A stretch of DNA of 64,000 nt from positions 33,097 through 97,096 of the forward strand of contig NZ_PPDB01000004.1 of the NCBI RefSeq assembly GCF_002959855.1, given 5' to 3'. Positions 37,001 to 44,933 of this stretch are shown here, one piece after another. The translations under genes and the position numbers were made by a program. Positions within the stretch are counted from its first letter, which is position 1, and the number at the start of each line of letters is the position of its first letter. Source of the DNA: Veillonella denticariosi JCM 15641 (lineage in GTDB: Bacteria > Bacillota > Negativicutes > Veillonellales > Veillonellaceae). The notes beneath the pieces are model-generated. The model did no database searches. It saw only the letters and a program-made list of their open reading frames with translations, and was not told the origin of the DNA.

Positions 37001-38371
37001 CAGGATGGCGTTATTCAGATTCAGCGTATTCAGGGGACTAAAGGCGGTTATAAACTTGCGGCTTACGGAAAAATTCCGTTGGCTGCCCTTTATACATCCG
37101 GTCATTTAGCGGCGGATGATAAAAAGGCTATGGATGTGACGATTGATTTTAATGAAGCCGATATGGCGGTTATTCCTCTCGTTACAAAGAGTGTGAAAGA
37201 GGCCACCGGCGCATTGAAGGGAACCGTACATATTACGGGTACCGTAGATCAGCCGGAAGCATATGGCGCCGTATCTGTACGTAACGGTTCGATGAAGTTG
37301 GCCGCAGTCAACAACGAGATTACAGATATCAATGGCGATTTAATTTTCTCCGGACAACAGGGCGATTTACAAGCTCGAATCACCATGGGGAAAGGCTCTG
37401 CCGGTTTGGCGGCCAAGGTGAACTGGAACGGTCATAGCCTTACAAACTATCGTGCGGCGGTTCAATTGGACGGTCTCGATGTGCGCAGTGAATATGTAAA
37501 AGGACCTTTAAACGGGGAATTATATATTGCGGATAAGGACGGTTTACCTACCTTGATGGGACACCTGGATTTGGAAAAGGTTCAATTTAAAATTCCACTC
37601 TCCTTTGAATCCAGCAGCAGTACTGATGATTTGGGCGTAGATGTTACTGTTCATGCCGGTAAGGGTGTACGGCTTTATGACCGGACTCTATATGATATGT
37701 TTATAACCGGTGATGTTCACTTCGGAGGCTCTTTGTTGAATCCGATGGCGAGCGGTCAATTCGATGTGAAGTCGGGAACATTTAAATATCTAAGCCATAC
37801 CTTTAATATTACAAAAGGTAACGCACATTTCGTCGGCGGATCTTATTTACCGATGCTACAATTGGAAGCTGAAACCAATGTAAGTAACTATAATATTATG
37901 CTCGGGGTGAAAGGAACTGTGGATCATATGGATCTTTCCCTAACATCTAACCCTGGATTATCACAAAAACAAATTATTTCGATGCTTACATTTGGTCGTG
38001 GTGCGGATAGTAATAGCAGTACGCTTACCAATGATGATGTAAATGCGGTTGCTACAGCAGGATTGCAGATGTTTGCGTTCGGTTATGTACAGGATGCATT
38101 GCAGAATACATTTGGACTAGACCGGATTAATATTACGACGGGCTCCATTGATCCTGATGAGCCGACGAATAAGGCGACTGCGGGTAATTATAATATTGAA
38201 ATCGGTAAGTACGTATTACCGAAGGTTATGTTGACCTATTCGCAGGGGATCAATAATAAACAAAATAAATATGGTATAGAGTATTCCGTTCGTCGGAATA
38301 TCAAATTTACCGGATGGCGTACATCACAAGGTAATAATTATATAGGTGGACGCTGGACAAGAAGCTTTTAA
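34079..38371 (+). CDS. tamB: TamB-like translocation/assembly and lipid-transfer protein
   Basis: A 1430-residue AsmA-like/TamB protein: an N-terminal membrane anchor (about 7-25), over a thousand residues of repeating beta structure (GxVDGxxxNPxVxGxxx units) predicted to form a hydrophobic groove, and the C-terminal TamB domain (DUF490; about 1090-1430) ending in the aromatic RWTRSF. TamB-type proteins bridge inner and outer membrane and move phospholipids. No tamA is present; bamA follows 180 bases later, in line with the idea that TamB can work with BamA in such bacteria. ATG 34079 has GGGAG upstream; the ORF opens earlier at 34016. Confidence 0.93.
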   Translation: MTRKKCCLIGAAILGLSCGIGSSINPIAQTYVAPMVKEQVNTAINGSVDYDSLRINWNGDIILTDVVIRDTEGHLVGTAPEIAVGVKLSSLPGLISGNRSGADAISSVSVERPDLHIWQLADGSWSVTKLIKPSDPNEQKSFEGDINVDEGTVALRMQDGTRHVVNNLNGSVALDTNSLSKGAFTGSLDGSAVQINGSVDMNDFTNFEFYAQSDSVDVSGLMNFVPLGNDISVKKGTLQDLHVNVKCEDGKYIMSGNVKFKGLEGTYKRGNTIYTITDGNGRIMLNHNQIVIAQSSWRVNDQVAKVNGLITLGDNEEYLNLNVVADKVDVATLTDSGITGTVGGRAHIGGTTVSPYVSATVASSGLSYGDYHVDRAQGDIVYDNGRVKVSDITLFAGTGSAKVNGQYMIDDGSFTADIKAHALPLDAFTQNMNHPIGGSADGDIRLVGKNNALTDLVGHVEGQQISMRGIVLDSVKADLSQTGDKTNVVAVGKMGDGTLSGYGYIENGQVQATVSGNALPLTSLSSIIGAADVDGTLSTSINVQGDLNNPHVTGNIWGQEVHYKGSRYNDIHSDLELNNHVLTLKNGHIGDGNGGFDVSGQYHLDTDAIDITAVARAVRIENAIRPFTDLPITGWFESDNHITGTMANPIVEGRAHLWDGSAYGKLVTNAFVKYSYANDSLRLYRFDVEGYGAIITGGGTVAKDAIDISFEGNNIDMGRLLINSDIDIQGLVSGRGTVRGSMDNPQLNAYVESNALVLNGEALSDIHGQLYADKSVVNLQNFTFAENTGGRYVASGGMRLDGTKSLFGALNVENGGVNNLLTLLDKKNEHLDGRLNGSVELGGTYDNPSVHVQGTIDDVSIDKTVVGDASIDASLANRKFDVKTLKLPVNDGLIAMGGTMDLDGIANMQVALKNVDIKPFLPLIGKDINATGNVTGVLNMTGETKNPKVELSAAIEDGSYNGIAIDQGFALATMQDGVIQIQRIQGTKGGYKLAAYGKIPLAALYTSGHLAADDKKAMDVTIDFNEADMAVIPLVTKSVKEATGALKGTVHITGTVDQPEAYGAVSVRNGSMKLAAVNNEITDINGDLIFSGQQGDLQARITMGKGSAGLAAKVNWNGHSLTNYRAAVQLDGLDVRSEYVKGPLNGELYIADKDGLPTLMGHLDLEKVQFKIPLSFESSSSTDDLGVDVTVHAGKGVRLYDRTLYDMFITGDVHFGGSLLNPMASGQFDVKSGTFKYLSHTFNITKGNAHFVGGSYLPMLQLEAETNVSNYNIMLGVKGTVDHMDLSLTSNPGLSQKQIISMLTFGRGADSNSSTLTNDDVNAVATAGLQMFAFGYVQDALQNTFGLDRINITTGSIDPDEPTNKATAGNYNIEIGKYVLPKVMLTYSQGINNKQNKYGIEYSVRRNIKFTGWRTSQGNNYIGGRWTRSF

Positions 38372-38377
38372 CAAGGT

Positions 38378-38430
38378 ATGACTACAATGTGCAAACCCTA
38401 TAGATATGCATATTGTAGTCATATTAATTT
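38378..38430 (+). terminator. probable terminator after tamB
   Basis: An 11-bp stem (38378-38388 with 38412-38422) with extra inner pairing (TGCA/TGCA) and an AT-rich tail. The T-run is broken, so efficiency is uncertain. Confidence 0.6.
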
Positions 38431-38471
38431 CATAAAATATGTTTATAGTAGTACTCATTCCTGGCATTATA

Positions 38472-38480
38472 TGCTATAAT
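38472..38480 (+). promoter_or_regulatory. extended -10 promoter of bamA
   Basis: TGcTATAAT at 38472-38480, 72 bases upstream of bamA. Confidence 0.6.
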
Positions 38481-38517
38481 AATAAAGATTTAATACTCTT
38501 TTAAATAAAGATTTAAT
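38481..38517 (+). repeat. 14-bp direct repeat in the bamA 5' leader
   Basis: AATAAAGATTTAAT occurs at 38481-38494 and 38504-38517, 23 bases apart, immediately after the -10 in the untranslated leader. Confidence 0.7.
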
Positions 38518-38551
38518 TTTCTTTATAAGGGATGAATTCTAGGAGGAATTT

Positions 38552-40726
38552 ATGTTAAAACCAAAAGCCTACAAAAGTATGCTTGCAGCATCCGTGTTGA
38601 CTGCTGTCGTGGGAACTGGCAGTGTTTTTGCTGCAGAGGTACAAGCTGGCTATACTCCAGATTTGAATAGCACTACAACAACTAGTGCGGCTACAACAGA
38701 GGATACATCGACTACACAGGCGGTGTTTAATTCTGGTGCGGCGACTGGAACAACTCAAGATGAAACTGATGCGGCTATTTTAGCGGCTCGTGGGGATACT
38801 ACCGTATCCAGTGACGGAACTGTAGTACAAGGTTCTGACGGGACTGTGACTGTTAATAATGCCGTTTTGAAAACAGATGACAAACAAGTAAAAATGGTAT
38901 CGAAAACTACAGGTGGTACTGATCTTGATAAAGCCGCTGAAAACGGTCAAACTCAAGCTGTTACAACTGTAGAGGCTCAATATGTGACGTCCGCTAATGC
39001 TGAAATCGTGAATCCTTATGTAGGTAAAACCATTACGGGCTTATCTATTTCCGGTGTTACAGCAGAGCAGCAAACACAATTATTGCCTATTCTAAGTCAG
39101 AAAGTGGGCGATGCTGTATCTGTTGACGGCGTTTTTAAGGACGTTCAAAATCTTGGTAATACAGGCTATTTTTCTGAAGTAAATCCTATATTCACTTCCG
39201 TGCCGGAAGGCGTTAAAGTTGACTACGCCGTAACGGTAAATCCGATTACAAATGGTGTTGTATTTGAAGGTAATACCGTTTATTCGTCTGAAGTGTTGAC
39301 GAAGTTTATGGATATTCAACCGGGCCAAGTACTCAACTCCGTCTACGTAGGTCAGAAGGTACAAGGCATCAATGCTGCTTATGCTCGTGACGGTTATATG
39401 TTGGCTCACGTTGACGGCATCCGTGTGGATGACCAGGGCATATTGCATATTCATATCGTGGAAGGCATGGTTGAAGACATTATTCCTGCCGGCAATAAGA
39501 AGACTCGTAATAAGGTTATTACACGTGAATTCGTTCAAAAAACGGGTAAACCGTTCAATAAATTCCTTGTGCGCCGTTCCGTAGAACGCGTATATAATTT
39601 GGGTTTCTTCGATGATGTAAACGTTCGCATGTTGCCTGGTGAACAAGATCCTAATAATGTTATCATCGAAATTGATGTACTGGAACATAAAACAGGTACG
39701 GTTACGTTAGGGGCCGGCTATTCCAAATCTGACGGCCTTGTAGGTATCGTTGAGTTCGGTGAAGATAATTTCCGTGGTACCGGTGATAAGTTCAAGGTAC
39801 ATTGGGAAATCGGCGGTAAGAAGAAGTATAAAAACTACCAGATTTCCTACTTGAAACCTTGGATTGACAGCAAGGGTACATCCCTTGGCTTCTCCTTCTT
39901 CAACCGTGAAGATGAGTATACTGACTACAATGAAGATGGTAACGAAGTAGCGGAATACAACAAGAAATCTCGTGGTTTCAATATTTCCTTCGGCCGTCAG
40001 ACCGGCGAATATACACGTGATTACTTGACATTAGAATCCCGTAAGGATACTTACAAATGGGATAGCGATGAAAGTTCCGGCTATCGCTATGACCGTGATG
40101 CCGGTGCAGGTCCTAACGGGGCTTGGAATAACGGCAATTATAACTTTGCATCCGATAACTATGTGGCTAATAACTTCGGTCGTATTAACTCTGCTACATG
40201 GCAAAAGGTATATGACTCCCGTGATAATATTTATGAACCGACTCGCGGTCGTCGTATCTCCTATACTGCACAATGGGCGGGCCATGGTTTAGGCGGTGAC
40301 TTTGATTTCTATAAATTCACGGCTGAAACTCGTATGTACAAAAAATTAGGCGCTAAGAATGTATTGGCATTCCGTGCCCGTGCCGGATTTATTCAGGGCG
40401 ATGCACCATATAGCCAATTGTTTACTTTGGGCGGTGCCGATTCCTTGCGCGGTTATGAAGATGATCAATTCCGCGGTAAGAAAATGTACAATGCTACATT
40501 GGAATTCCGATTCCCTATAGTTAAAAAGGTTAGTGGCGTATTGTTCGCCGATATCGGTGATGCATGGGATGCACCTAATGTTACTTGGTATAACAGTAAG
40601 AAGAACTTTAACTATGGTGTTGGTGCCGGTGTTCGCATTACAACTCCTATCGGTCCTGTTAAACTTGACTACGGTGTTGGTAAGCATAAAAATAAATTCC
40701 ATTTCAGCTTCGGTACACAATTCTAA
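38552..40726 (+). CDS. bamA: BamA-type Omp85 outer-membrane protein assembly factor
   Basis: Inserts beta-barrel proteins into the outer membrane. 724 residues: signal peptide (1-28), a low-complexity Thr/Ser/Ala/Asp-rich linker (about 29-150), three POTRA domains (about 158-231, 233-307, 307-378) and the Omp85 barrel (about 382-724) with VTLGAGYSKSDG, the GGADSLRGYEDDQFRG lid-loop motif and C-terminal FHFSFGTQF. E. coli BamA has five POTRAs and no such linker. AGGAGG lies 6 bases before the ATG. The Skp-like genes follow directly. Confidence 0.96.
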   Translation: MLKPKAYKSMLAASVLTAVVGTGSVFAAEVQAGYTPDLNSTTTTSAATTEDTSTTQAVFNSGAATGTTQDETDAAILAARGDTTVSSDGTVVQGSDGTVTVNNAVLKTDDKQVKMVSKTTGGTDLDKAAENGQTQAVTTVEAQYVTSANAEIVNPYVGKTITGLSISGVTAEQQTQLLPILSQKVGDAVSVDGVFKDVQNLGNTGYFSEVNPIFTSVPEGVKVDYAVTVNPITNGVVFEGNTVYSSEVLTKFMDIQPGQVLNSVYVGQKVQGINAAYARDGYMLAHVDGIRVDDQGILHIHIVEGMVEDIIPAGNKKTRNKVITREFVQKTGKPFNKFLVRRSVERVYNLGFFDDVNVRMLPGEQDPNNVIIEIDVLEHKTGTVTLGAGYSKSDGLVGIVEFGEDNFRGTGDKFKVHWEIGGKKKYKNYQISYLKPWIDSKGTSLGFSFFNREDEYTDYNEDGNEVAEYNKKSRGFNISFGRQTGEYTRDYLTLESRKDTYKWDSDESSGYRYDRDAGAGPNGAWNNGNYNFASDNYVANNFGRINSATWQKVYDSRDNIYEPTRGRRISYTAQWAGHGLGGDFDFYKFTAETRMYKKLGAKNVLAFRARAGFIQGDAPYSQLFTLGGADSLRGYEDDQFRGKKMYNATLEFRFPIVKKVSGVLFADIGDAWDAPNVTWYNSKKNFNYGVGAGVRITTPIGPVKLDYGVGKHKNKFHFSFGTQF

Positions 40727-40741
40727 TATTGAAAATGTATA

Positions 40742-40775
40742 TGGTGAAAGTCTCTTTTATAAGAGGCTTTCACCA
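40742..40775 (+). other. 15-bp hairpin between bamA and the first Skp-like gene
   Basis: 40742-40756 pairs with 40761-40775 (one T-G pair, loop TTAT) but lacks a T-run. It may mark partial termination or an RNA stability element separating bamA from the Skp/lpx genes. Confidence 0.6.
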
Positions 40776-40832
40776 ATATCTCTATATGGCATCCTTTGAT
40801 GCGGTAATTAACAGAAATGAGGGCATTTCATT

Positions 40833-41321
40833 ATGATGCGAATGATGAACAACAAGACGAATGTAAAAATATTTTCTATCGTCATTGCTGCTATTTTTAT
40901 TATAGGTATCGGTGCGTTGGCATATACGCAGATGGCGTCGCCGACAAGTAACGGCGGATCCAGTACAGTAGGGGTTATCGATACGTCTCGCATGATGTCT
41001 CAGGATAATCCGATTTATGTCAATGCAGCTCAGGAATTTATGAGCTATCAAAGTCAATTACAAAAAGATGCACAAGCTAAAATTGATGCGGCACCGGATG
41101 ATGCGTCAAAACAAAAAATTGCAGAAGAAATGCGCGAAAATTTAGCAAAGAAAGACCAGGAAATTGCGAAGTCCGTTCAAGACAAAGCAATGGAGGCTGC
41201 AAAAGCTGTAGGGGATGCTAAAGGCTTGAGTGTTGTTATGACTAAAGACAGTGTATTATATGGCGGTGTAGATATTACCGACCAGGTATTAAAGAAATTA
41301 TCTTCAGAAGCAAAAAAATAA
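40833..41321 (+). CDS. OmpH/Skp-family periplasmic chaperone, membrane-anchored (first of three)
   Basis: A 162-residue Skp-like protein with an N-terminal membrane segment (about 12-33), a VGVIDTSRM strand, a long charged helical hairpin (about 60-130) and the closing VVMTKDSVLYGGVDITDQVLKKL, the Skp C-terminal body motif. Skp holds unfolded outer-membrane proteins for BamA. The hydrophobic segment lacks a clear cleavage site, so it may stay anchored. Three clustered Met codons make the start uncertain by a few residues. Confidence 0.87.
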   Translation: MMRMMNNKTNVKIFSIVIAAIFIIGIGALAYTQMASPTSNGGSSTVGVIDTSRMMSQDNPIYVNAAQEFMSYQSQLQKDAQAKIDAAPDDASKQKIAEEMRENLAKKDQEIAKSVQDKAMEAAKAVGDAKGLSVVMTKDSVLYGGVDITDQVLKKLSSEAKK

Positions 41322-41349
41322 GCGGTAGTTCTATGTAGGGGAAACGACA

Positions 41350-42321
41350 ATGAACGGGAATAAACGATATATCGGGTTAATCATATTTCTCGTTGCTGCA
41401 CTGGGGGCTATGGTTTGGTTTTACGGCTTTGTGACGAATCGGCAACATAATTCCGATGGAATATCCATCGGTGTCGTCCGCATGGATGATGTGCTGGAAT
41501 TCAATCCGTCTTATGAAGATTACAAGCAAGCCAAGCAAGAATTGGGTTTGCTTAATCGACAATATCAATTGGAGCAGACGGCTTTAAATGCCAAGTCGGA
41601 TGCTCAAGAGGAACAATTGAAATCGTTAGCCTTAGATTCAACTTTGTCTGATGCTTTTACGGTAGAACTGCAGACTCGTATTGCAACGAAAGAAAATGAA
41701 CTCAATCAGCAACTGAATGCGAAACGCAATGAATTGACGCAGAAGTACTTATCGGAGTTAAAGGTGAGTGCCAATGCATATGACCTTGAAATCGTTAATC
41801 TTCAGCTTGATTTGTATGCTTATGATGATCGCGTATATATCGATGATGCACAGCGACAACAGGCGATGGCTGAAAAAGCTGAGAAAGAGGAACGCTTAAA
41901 AGAGTTACTGGCCAAACGTCAACCATCCAGTTCAGATGTGGACGCTATTAAAAATAAGGTTGAGGCGGAACTTGCACCATTACAAAAGAAAGGGCAGGAA
42001 GAACTCAATCAATATGCGGCGTCGTTACAACAGGAATTGGCCGCTAAGCGAGACGACATGATGCAACGACAGGCACAAGCGATTATATCCAATAATAATT
42101 TACCTGTTGCACAGGATTGGAATGATACTTGGGCTAAGAAGCTGTCTGATAAGGAAGCGGAAGTGAGTGCTCTTCATGAAGCGATATTGGAAGATGTGCG
42201 TATGCGTGTTGGAGTTATTGCGCAGGAACAGCATTTAGATTTAGTTATTATTGATGATGGTGGCAATATTAAAGGCCTGGATATTACAGATGCGGTAAAA
42301 GCATCTTATCGGGTTCAATAA
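41350..42321 (+). CDS. large OmpH/Skp-family protein, membrane-anchored (second of three)
   Basis: A 323-residue relative with an uncleaved-looking membrane segment (about 7-28), the ISIGVVRMDDVLEFNP opening, about 240 residues of charged coiled coil, and the Skp-like ending LVIIDDGGNIKGLDITDAV. It is about twice normal Skp length; the helical part seems to hold two tentacle-like hairpins. It lies 28 bases after the first copy. Confidence 0.82.
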   Translation: MNGNKRYIGLIIFLVAALGAMVWFYGFVTNRQHNSDGISIGVVRMDDVLEFNPSYEDYKQAKQELGLLNRQYQLEQTALNAKSDAQEEQLKSLALDSTLSDAFTVELQTRIATKENELNQQLNAKRNELTQKYLSELKVSANAYDLEIVNLQLDLYAYDDRVYIDDAQRQQAMAEKAEKEERLKELLAKRQPSSSDVDAIKNKVEAELAPLQKKGQEELNQYAASLQQELAAKRDDMMQRQAQAIISNNNLPVAQDWNDTWAKKLSDKEAEVSALHEAILEDVRMRVGVIAQEQHLDLVIIDDGGNIKGLDITDAVKASYRVQ

Positions 42322-42331
42322 GGAGTATATT

Positions 42332-42874
42332 ATGAATAAACGTATGAAATCTTTGGTATTAGGTGTATCTTTAGTGGCGTCTATGGCCGTTATCGGCGGA
42401 TGTGGGTCTAATAATATCGGTTACGTGGATAGTGTGAAAGTTGCGAACAGCACTGAAAAGGGTATCACTATTACTAAAGAAATTAATGCTAAAAAGGCAG
42501 AATTGAATGCAAAAATTGCAGCTGCTGATGAAGCATCTAAACCTCAAGTATATAAACAAGCGGAACAGGAATTGGCTACTTTCAGTACTGCAAAAGCTCA
42601 AGAATTCCGTCAATATCAGGATCAACAAATCAGTGAACTCGTAAAAGATAAAAAGCTTGACGTAATCATTGAGAAGGGTGCTGTTATTGGTGGCGGTACG
42701 GATGTAACCGATGATTTGATCAATAAAATGGGTAAGGCTACAGATGATCAAATCAAAGAGGCTGAAGCTGCAGCGCAAGCCGATGAACAACAGTCCAACC
42801 AACAAGATAATCAGCAAGATAATCAACAAGGAGCAGCTCAACCTGCCGAAGGTAGTGCAGAAGCTTCAGAATAA
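42332..42874 (+). CDS. OmpH/Skp-family lipoprotein (third of three)
   Basis: A 180-residue Skp-like protein with a type II signal peptide: the lipobox VIGGC puts the lipidated cysteine at residue 24. Then NIGYVDSVKV, a helical hairpin (about 45-105) and the body motif DVIIEKGAVIGGGTDVTDDLINKM, ending in a Gln/Asp/Asn-rich tail. It follows the second copy by 10 bases. Lipidated Skp is not the standard arrangement; the residue after Cys is Gly-Ser, which does not settle inner versus outer membrane. Confidence 0.85.
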   Translation: MNKRMKSLVLGVSLVASMAVIGGCGSNNIGYVDSVKVANSTEKGITITKEINAKKAELNAKIAAADEASKPQVYKQAEQELATFSTAKAQEFRQYQDQQISELVKDKKLDVIIEKGAVIGGGTDVTDDLINKMGKATDDQIKEAEAAAQADEQQSNQQDNQQDNQQGAAQPAEGSAEASE

Positions 42875-42902
42875 TCTATTTTAAAAATAGGGGGAGATTA
42901 CC

Positions 42903-43934
42903 TTGGAAAAAACCTTACAGGAACTTGCGAAATTAGTACAAGGTCGCGTTGTAGGTGATGATACGGTACATATCACGGAAACACGTAGCTTTGAGCAAGC
43001 TGCAAAACAATCTATTACCTTCGCTGTCGGAGATTATGTGGAACATATCGGACTCTGTCAAGCCGGTGCGGTCATTGTAGAGTCTGAAATACCTGATGCG
43101 CCAATGTCACAGATTGTAGTTGATAATGCGAAGTCTGCCTTTGCACAGATTCTGGAATTGTTTCATCCGCCTGTAGTGGTACCTCGTGAGGTGCATAGCA
43201 CGGCGATTATAGGCAAGAATGTATCCATAGGTAAAAATGTCGCTATTGGAGCGTATTGTGTAATCAATGATAATGCCGTAATCGGTGATAATGTAACGAT
43301 TCGACCATATGTATATATCGGTCATAATGTACGAATCGGTGCGGACTCCGACATTTATGCGGGTGCTATCGTACATGAAAATTGTATCCTCGGTCAGCGT
43401 GTTGTATTGCGTGCGAAGGCCGTAATCGGTGGTGAAGGTTTCGGTTTTGCAACTGAAAACGGTGTACATACTCACATTCCTCAGGTAGGAAATGTCATTT
43501 TAGAGGATGATGTGGAAATCGGGTCCTGTTCGACAATCGATAATGCGACAATGGGGTCTACTCTTGTACGACGTGGTACTAAAATTGATAATTTAGTACA
43601 CTTGGGACATAATGTTGAAATTGGTGAGGACTGTTTTCTTATTGCTCAGGTCGGAATTGCAGGCAGTACTAAATGCGGTAACCATGTTATCTTTGCCGGA
43701 CAAACAGGTTGTACGGGACATATTACCATTGGTGACAATGTACAATTTGCAGGGAAAACAGGTATTACCGGTAATGTACCGTCCGATTGCGTTATGGCAG
43801 GGTATCCTATGAGGCCTCACAAAGAATGGTTGAAATTAGCGGCTTATGAAAATCGCTTACCGGATATGGTGAAAACGGTAAAACAATTACAAAAGGAAAT
43901 TGAAGCTTTGAAAGCACAGCTTAAGGAGAGCTAA
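42903..43934 (+). CDS. lpxD: UDP-3-O-acylglucosamine N-acyltransferase LpxD
   Basis: Third step of lipid A synthesis: adds the N-linked hydroxyacyl chain to the glucosamine. The 343-residue protein has the N-terminal uridine-binding domain, a long left-handed beta helix of hexapeptide repeats (about 100-300), and the catalytic histidine in HLGHNVEIGEDC (residue 236). It starts at TTG 42903 with GGGGGAGA upstream. It opens the lpxD-lpxL-lpxC-fabZ-lpxA run. Confidence 0.96.
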   Translation: MEKTLQELAKLVQGRVVGDDTVHITETRSFEQAAKQSITFAVGDYVEHIGLCQAGAVIVESEIPDAPMSQIVVDNAKSAFAQILELFHPPVVVPREVHSTAIIGKNVSIGKNVAIGAYCVINDNAVIGDNVTIRPYVYIGHNVRIGADSDIYAGAIVHENCILGQRVVLRAKAVIGGEGFGFATENGVHTHIPQVGNVILEDDVEIGSCSTIDNATMGSTLVRRGTKIDNLVHLGHNVEIGEDCFLIAQVGIAGSTKCGNHVIFAGQTGCTGHITIGDNVQFAGKTGITGNVPSDCVMAGYPMRPHKEWLKLAAYENRLPDMVKTVKQLQKEIEALKAQLKES

Positions 43935-43940
43935 TAATCC

Positions 43941-44843
43941 ATGTATAGGTTTATGAAAATCTTTAGTGCCTTTATTTGTATGTTGCCGAAAGGGTTACAA
44001 TATGCGATTGGCACGTTGCTTGGTGAAATTGCGTGGCTGGTGGTGCCGCCTAAACGTAAGCGATTAGCTATCGGTCAGATTATGTTCTGTCATATTACAG
44101 ATGATCCGAAGGAAGCACGCCGTATTGCAAAGGCGAGTACAACTCGATTCGGACGTATGATTATCGATGTATTGCGCTATCCTGAAATCAAGGATGGTGC
44201 TTATAAAGATATGGTCGAGTTTATCAATCGTGAATACTTAGATGATGCTCTTGAAAATGGTCGCGGTGCAATTTTGGCTGCTGTTCATAGCGGTAACTGG
44301 GAATTATTAGGTGGTGTGCTCGCATCTGAAGGCTATCCCCTGATTTCCGTAGCTATGAAACAGAATGGTGATTCCGACCGGTTTATTAATGAATATCGGC
44401 GTATTATGCATCAGCATGTTACGTATAAAACCGGTGTGCGCGAAATGATAACAGAGCTGAAAAAGGGTGCTTTTCTAGGGCTGATTATGGACCAGGATCC
44501 CGGTGATGATGGTGTATTGGTACCGTTTTTCGGATATGAAACCTTAACAGCCGCTGGACCGGCCGTATTGGCTCGCATGCAGGATGTTCCTATTATTTTC
44601 GTTACCATACATTACAATCCGTATTCTGGAAAACATGAAATTGAGGTACATCCACCGATGTATGTGGAGCGTACGGATGATAAAAAACGTGATATTTCTG
44701 TTACGACAACGCGTCTGAATGAGTTTATTGAAGATTATATTCGCCGGTATCCGGAGGATTGGTTCTGGCTGCATAATCGATGGAAATGGACTCGTCGTTA
44801 TTACGGTGAGCAGATTGAAACACCACCCGATGTCTTTCAATAA
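43941..44843 (+). CDS. LpxL/HtrB-family Kdo-dependent lipid A acyltransferase (first of two)
   Basis: A 300-residue lysophospholipid-acyltransferase-family membrane protein that would add a secondary acyl chain to lipid A. The HX4E catalytic pair is in AAVHSGNWELLGG (His116, Glu121), with MDQDPGDDGVLVPFFG and EDWFWLHNRWKW, typical LpxL signatures. It sits between lpxD and lpxC, 6 bases after lpxD. Which chain and position it adds cannot be read from sequence; a second paralogue lies at 56484. Confidence 0.9.
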   Translation: MYRFMKIFSAFICMLPKGLQYAIGTLLGEIAWLVVPPKRKRLAIGQIMFCHITDDPKEARRIAKASTTRFGRMIIDVLRYPEIKDGAYKDMVEFINREYLDDALENGRGAILAAVHSGNWELLGGVLASEGYPLISVAMKQNGDSDRFINEYRRIMHQHVTYKTGVREMITELKKGAFLGLIMDQDPGDDGVLVPFFGYETLTAAGPAVLARMQDVPIIFVTIHYNPYSGKHEIEVHPPMYVERTDDKKRDISVTTTRLNEFIEDYIRRYPEDWFWLHNRWKWTRRYYGEQIETPPDVFQ

Positions 44844-44855
44844 ATAGTCAATTTC

Positions 44856-44884
44856 TTGTATCACCTATGCAAATAGGGTATAAT
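44856..44884 (+). promoter_or_regulatory. promoter of lpxC-fabZ-lpxA
   Basis: TTGTAT (44856-44861), 17-base spacer, TATAAT (44879-44884), 50 bases before lpxC. It gives the committed lipid A step its own promoter. Confidence 0.7.
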
Positions 44885-44933
44885 ACATATTGGTGTATAG
44901 TAAATATAAATCAGAGTATGAAAGGACATTCTT

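Noticed and set aside
39092-39688. Minus-strand frame of 198 codons inside bamA
   Set aside because: It lies wholly within bamA on the other strand, has no recognisable domain or ribosome site, and is a codon-usage shadow. The same holds for the other long antisense frames, such as 10473-11105 and 20669-21244.
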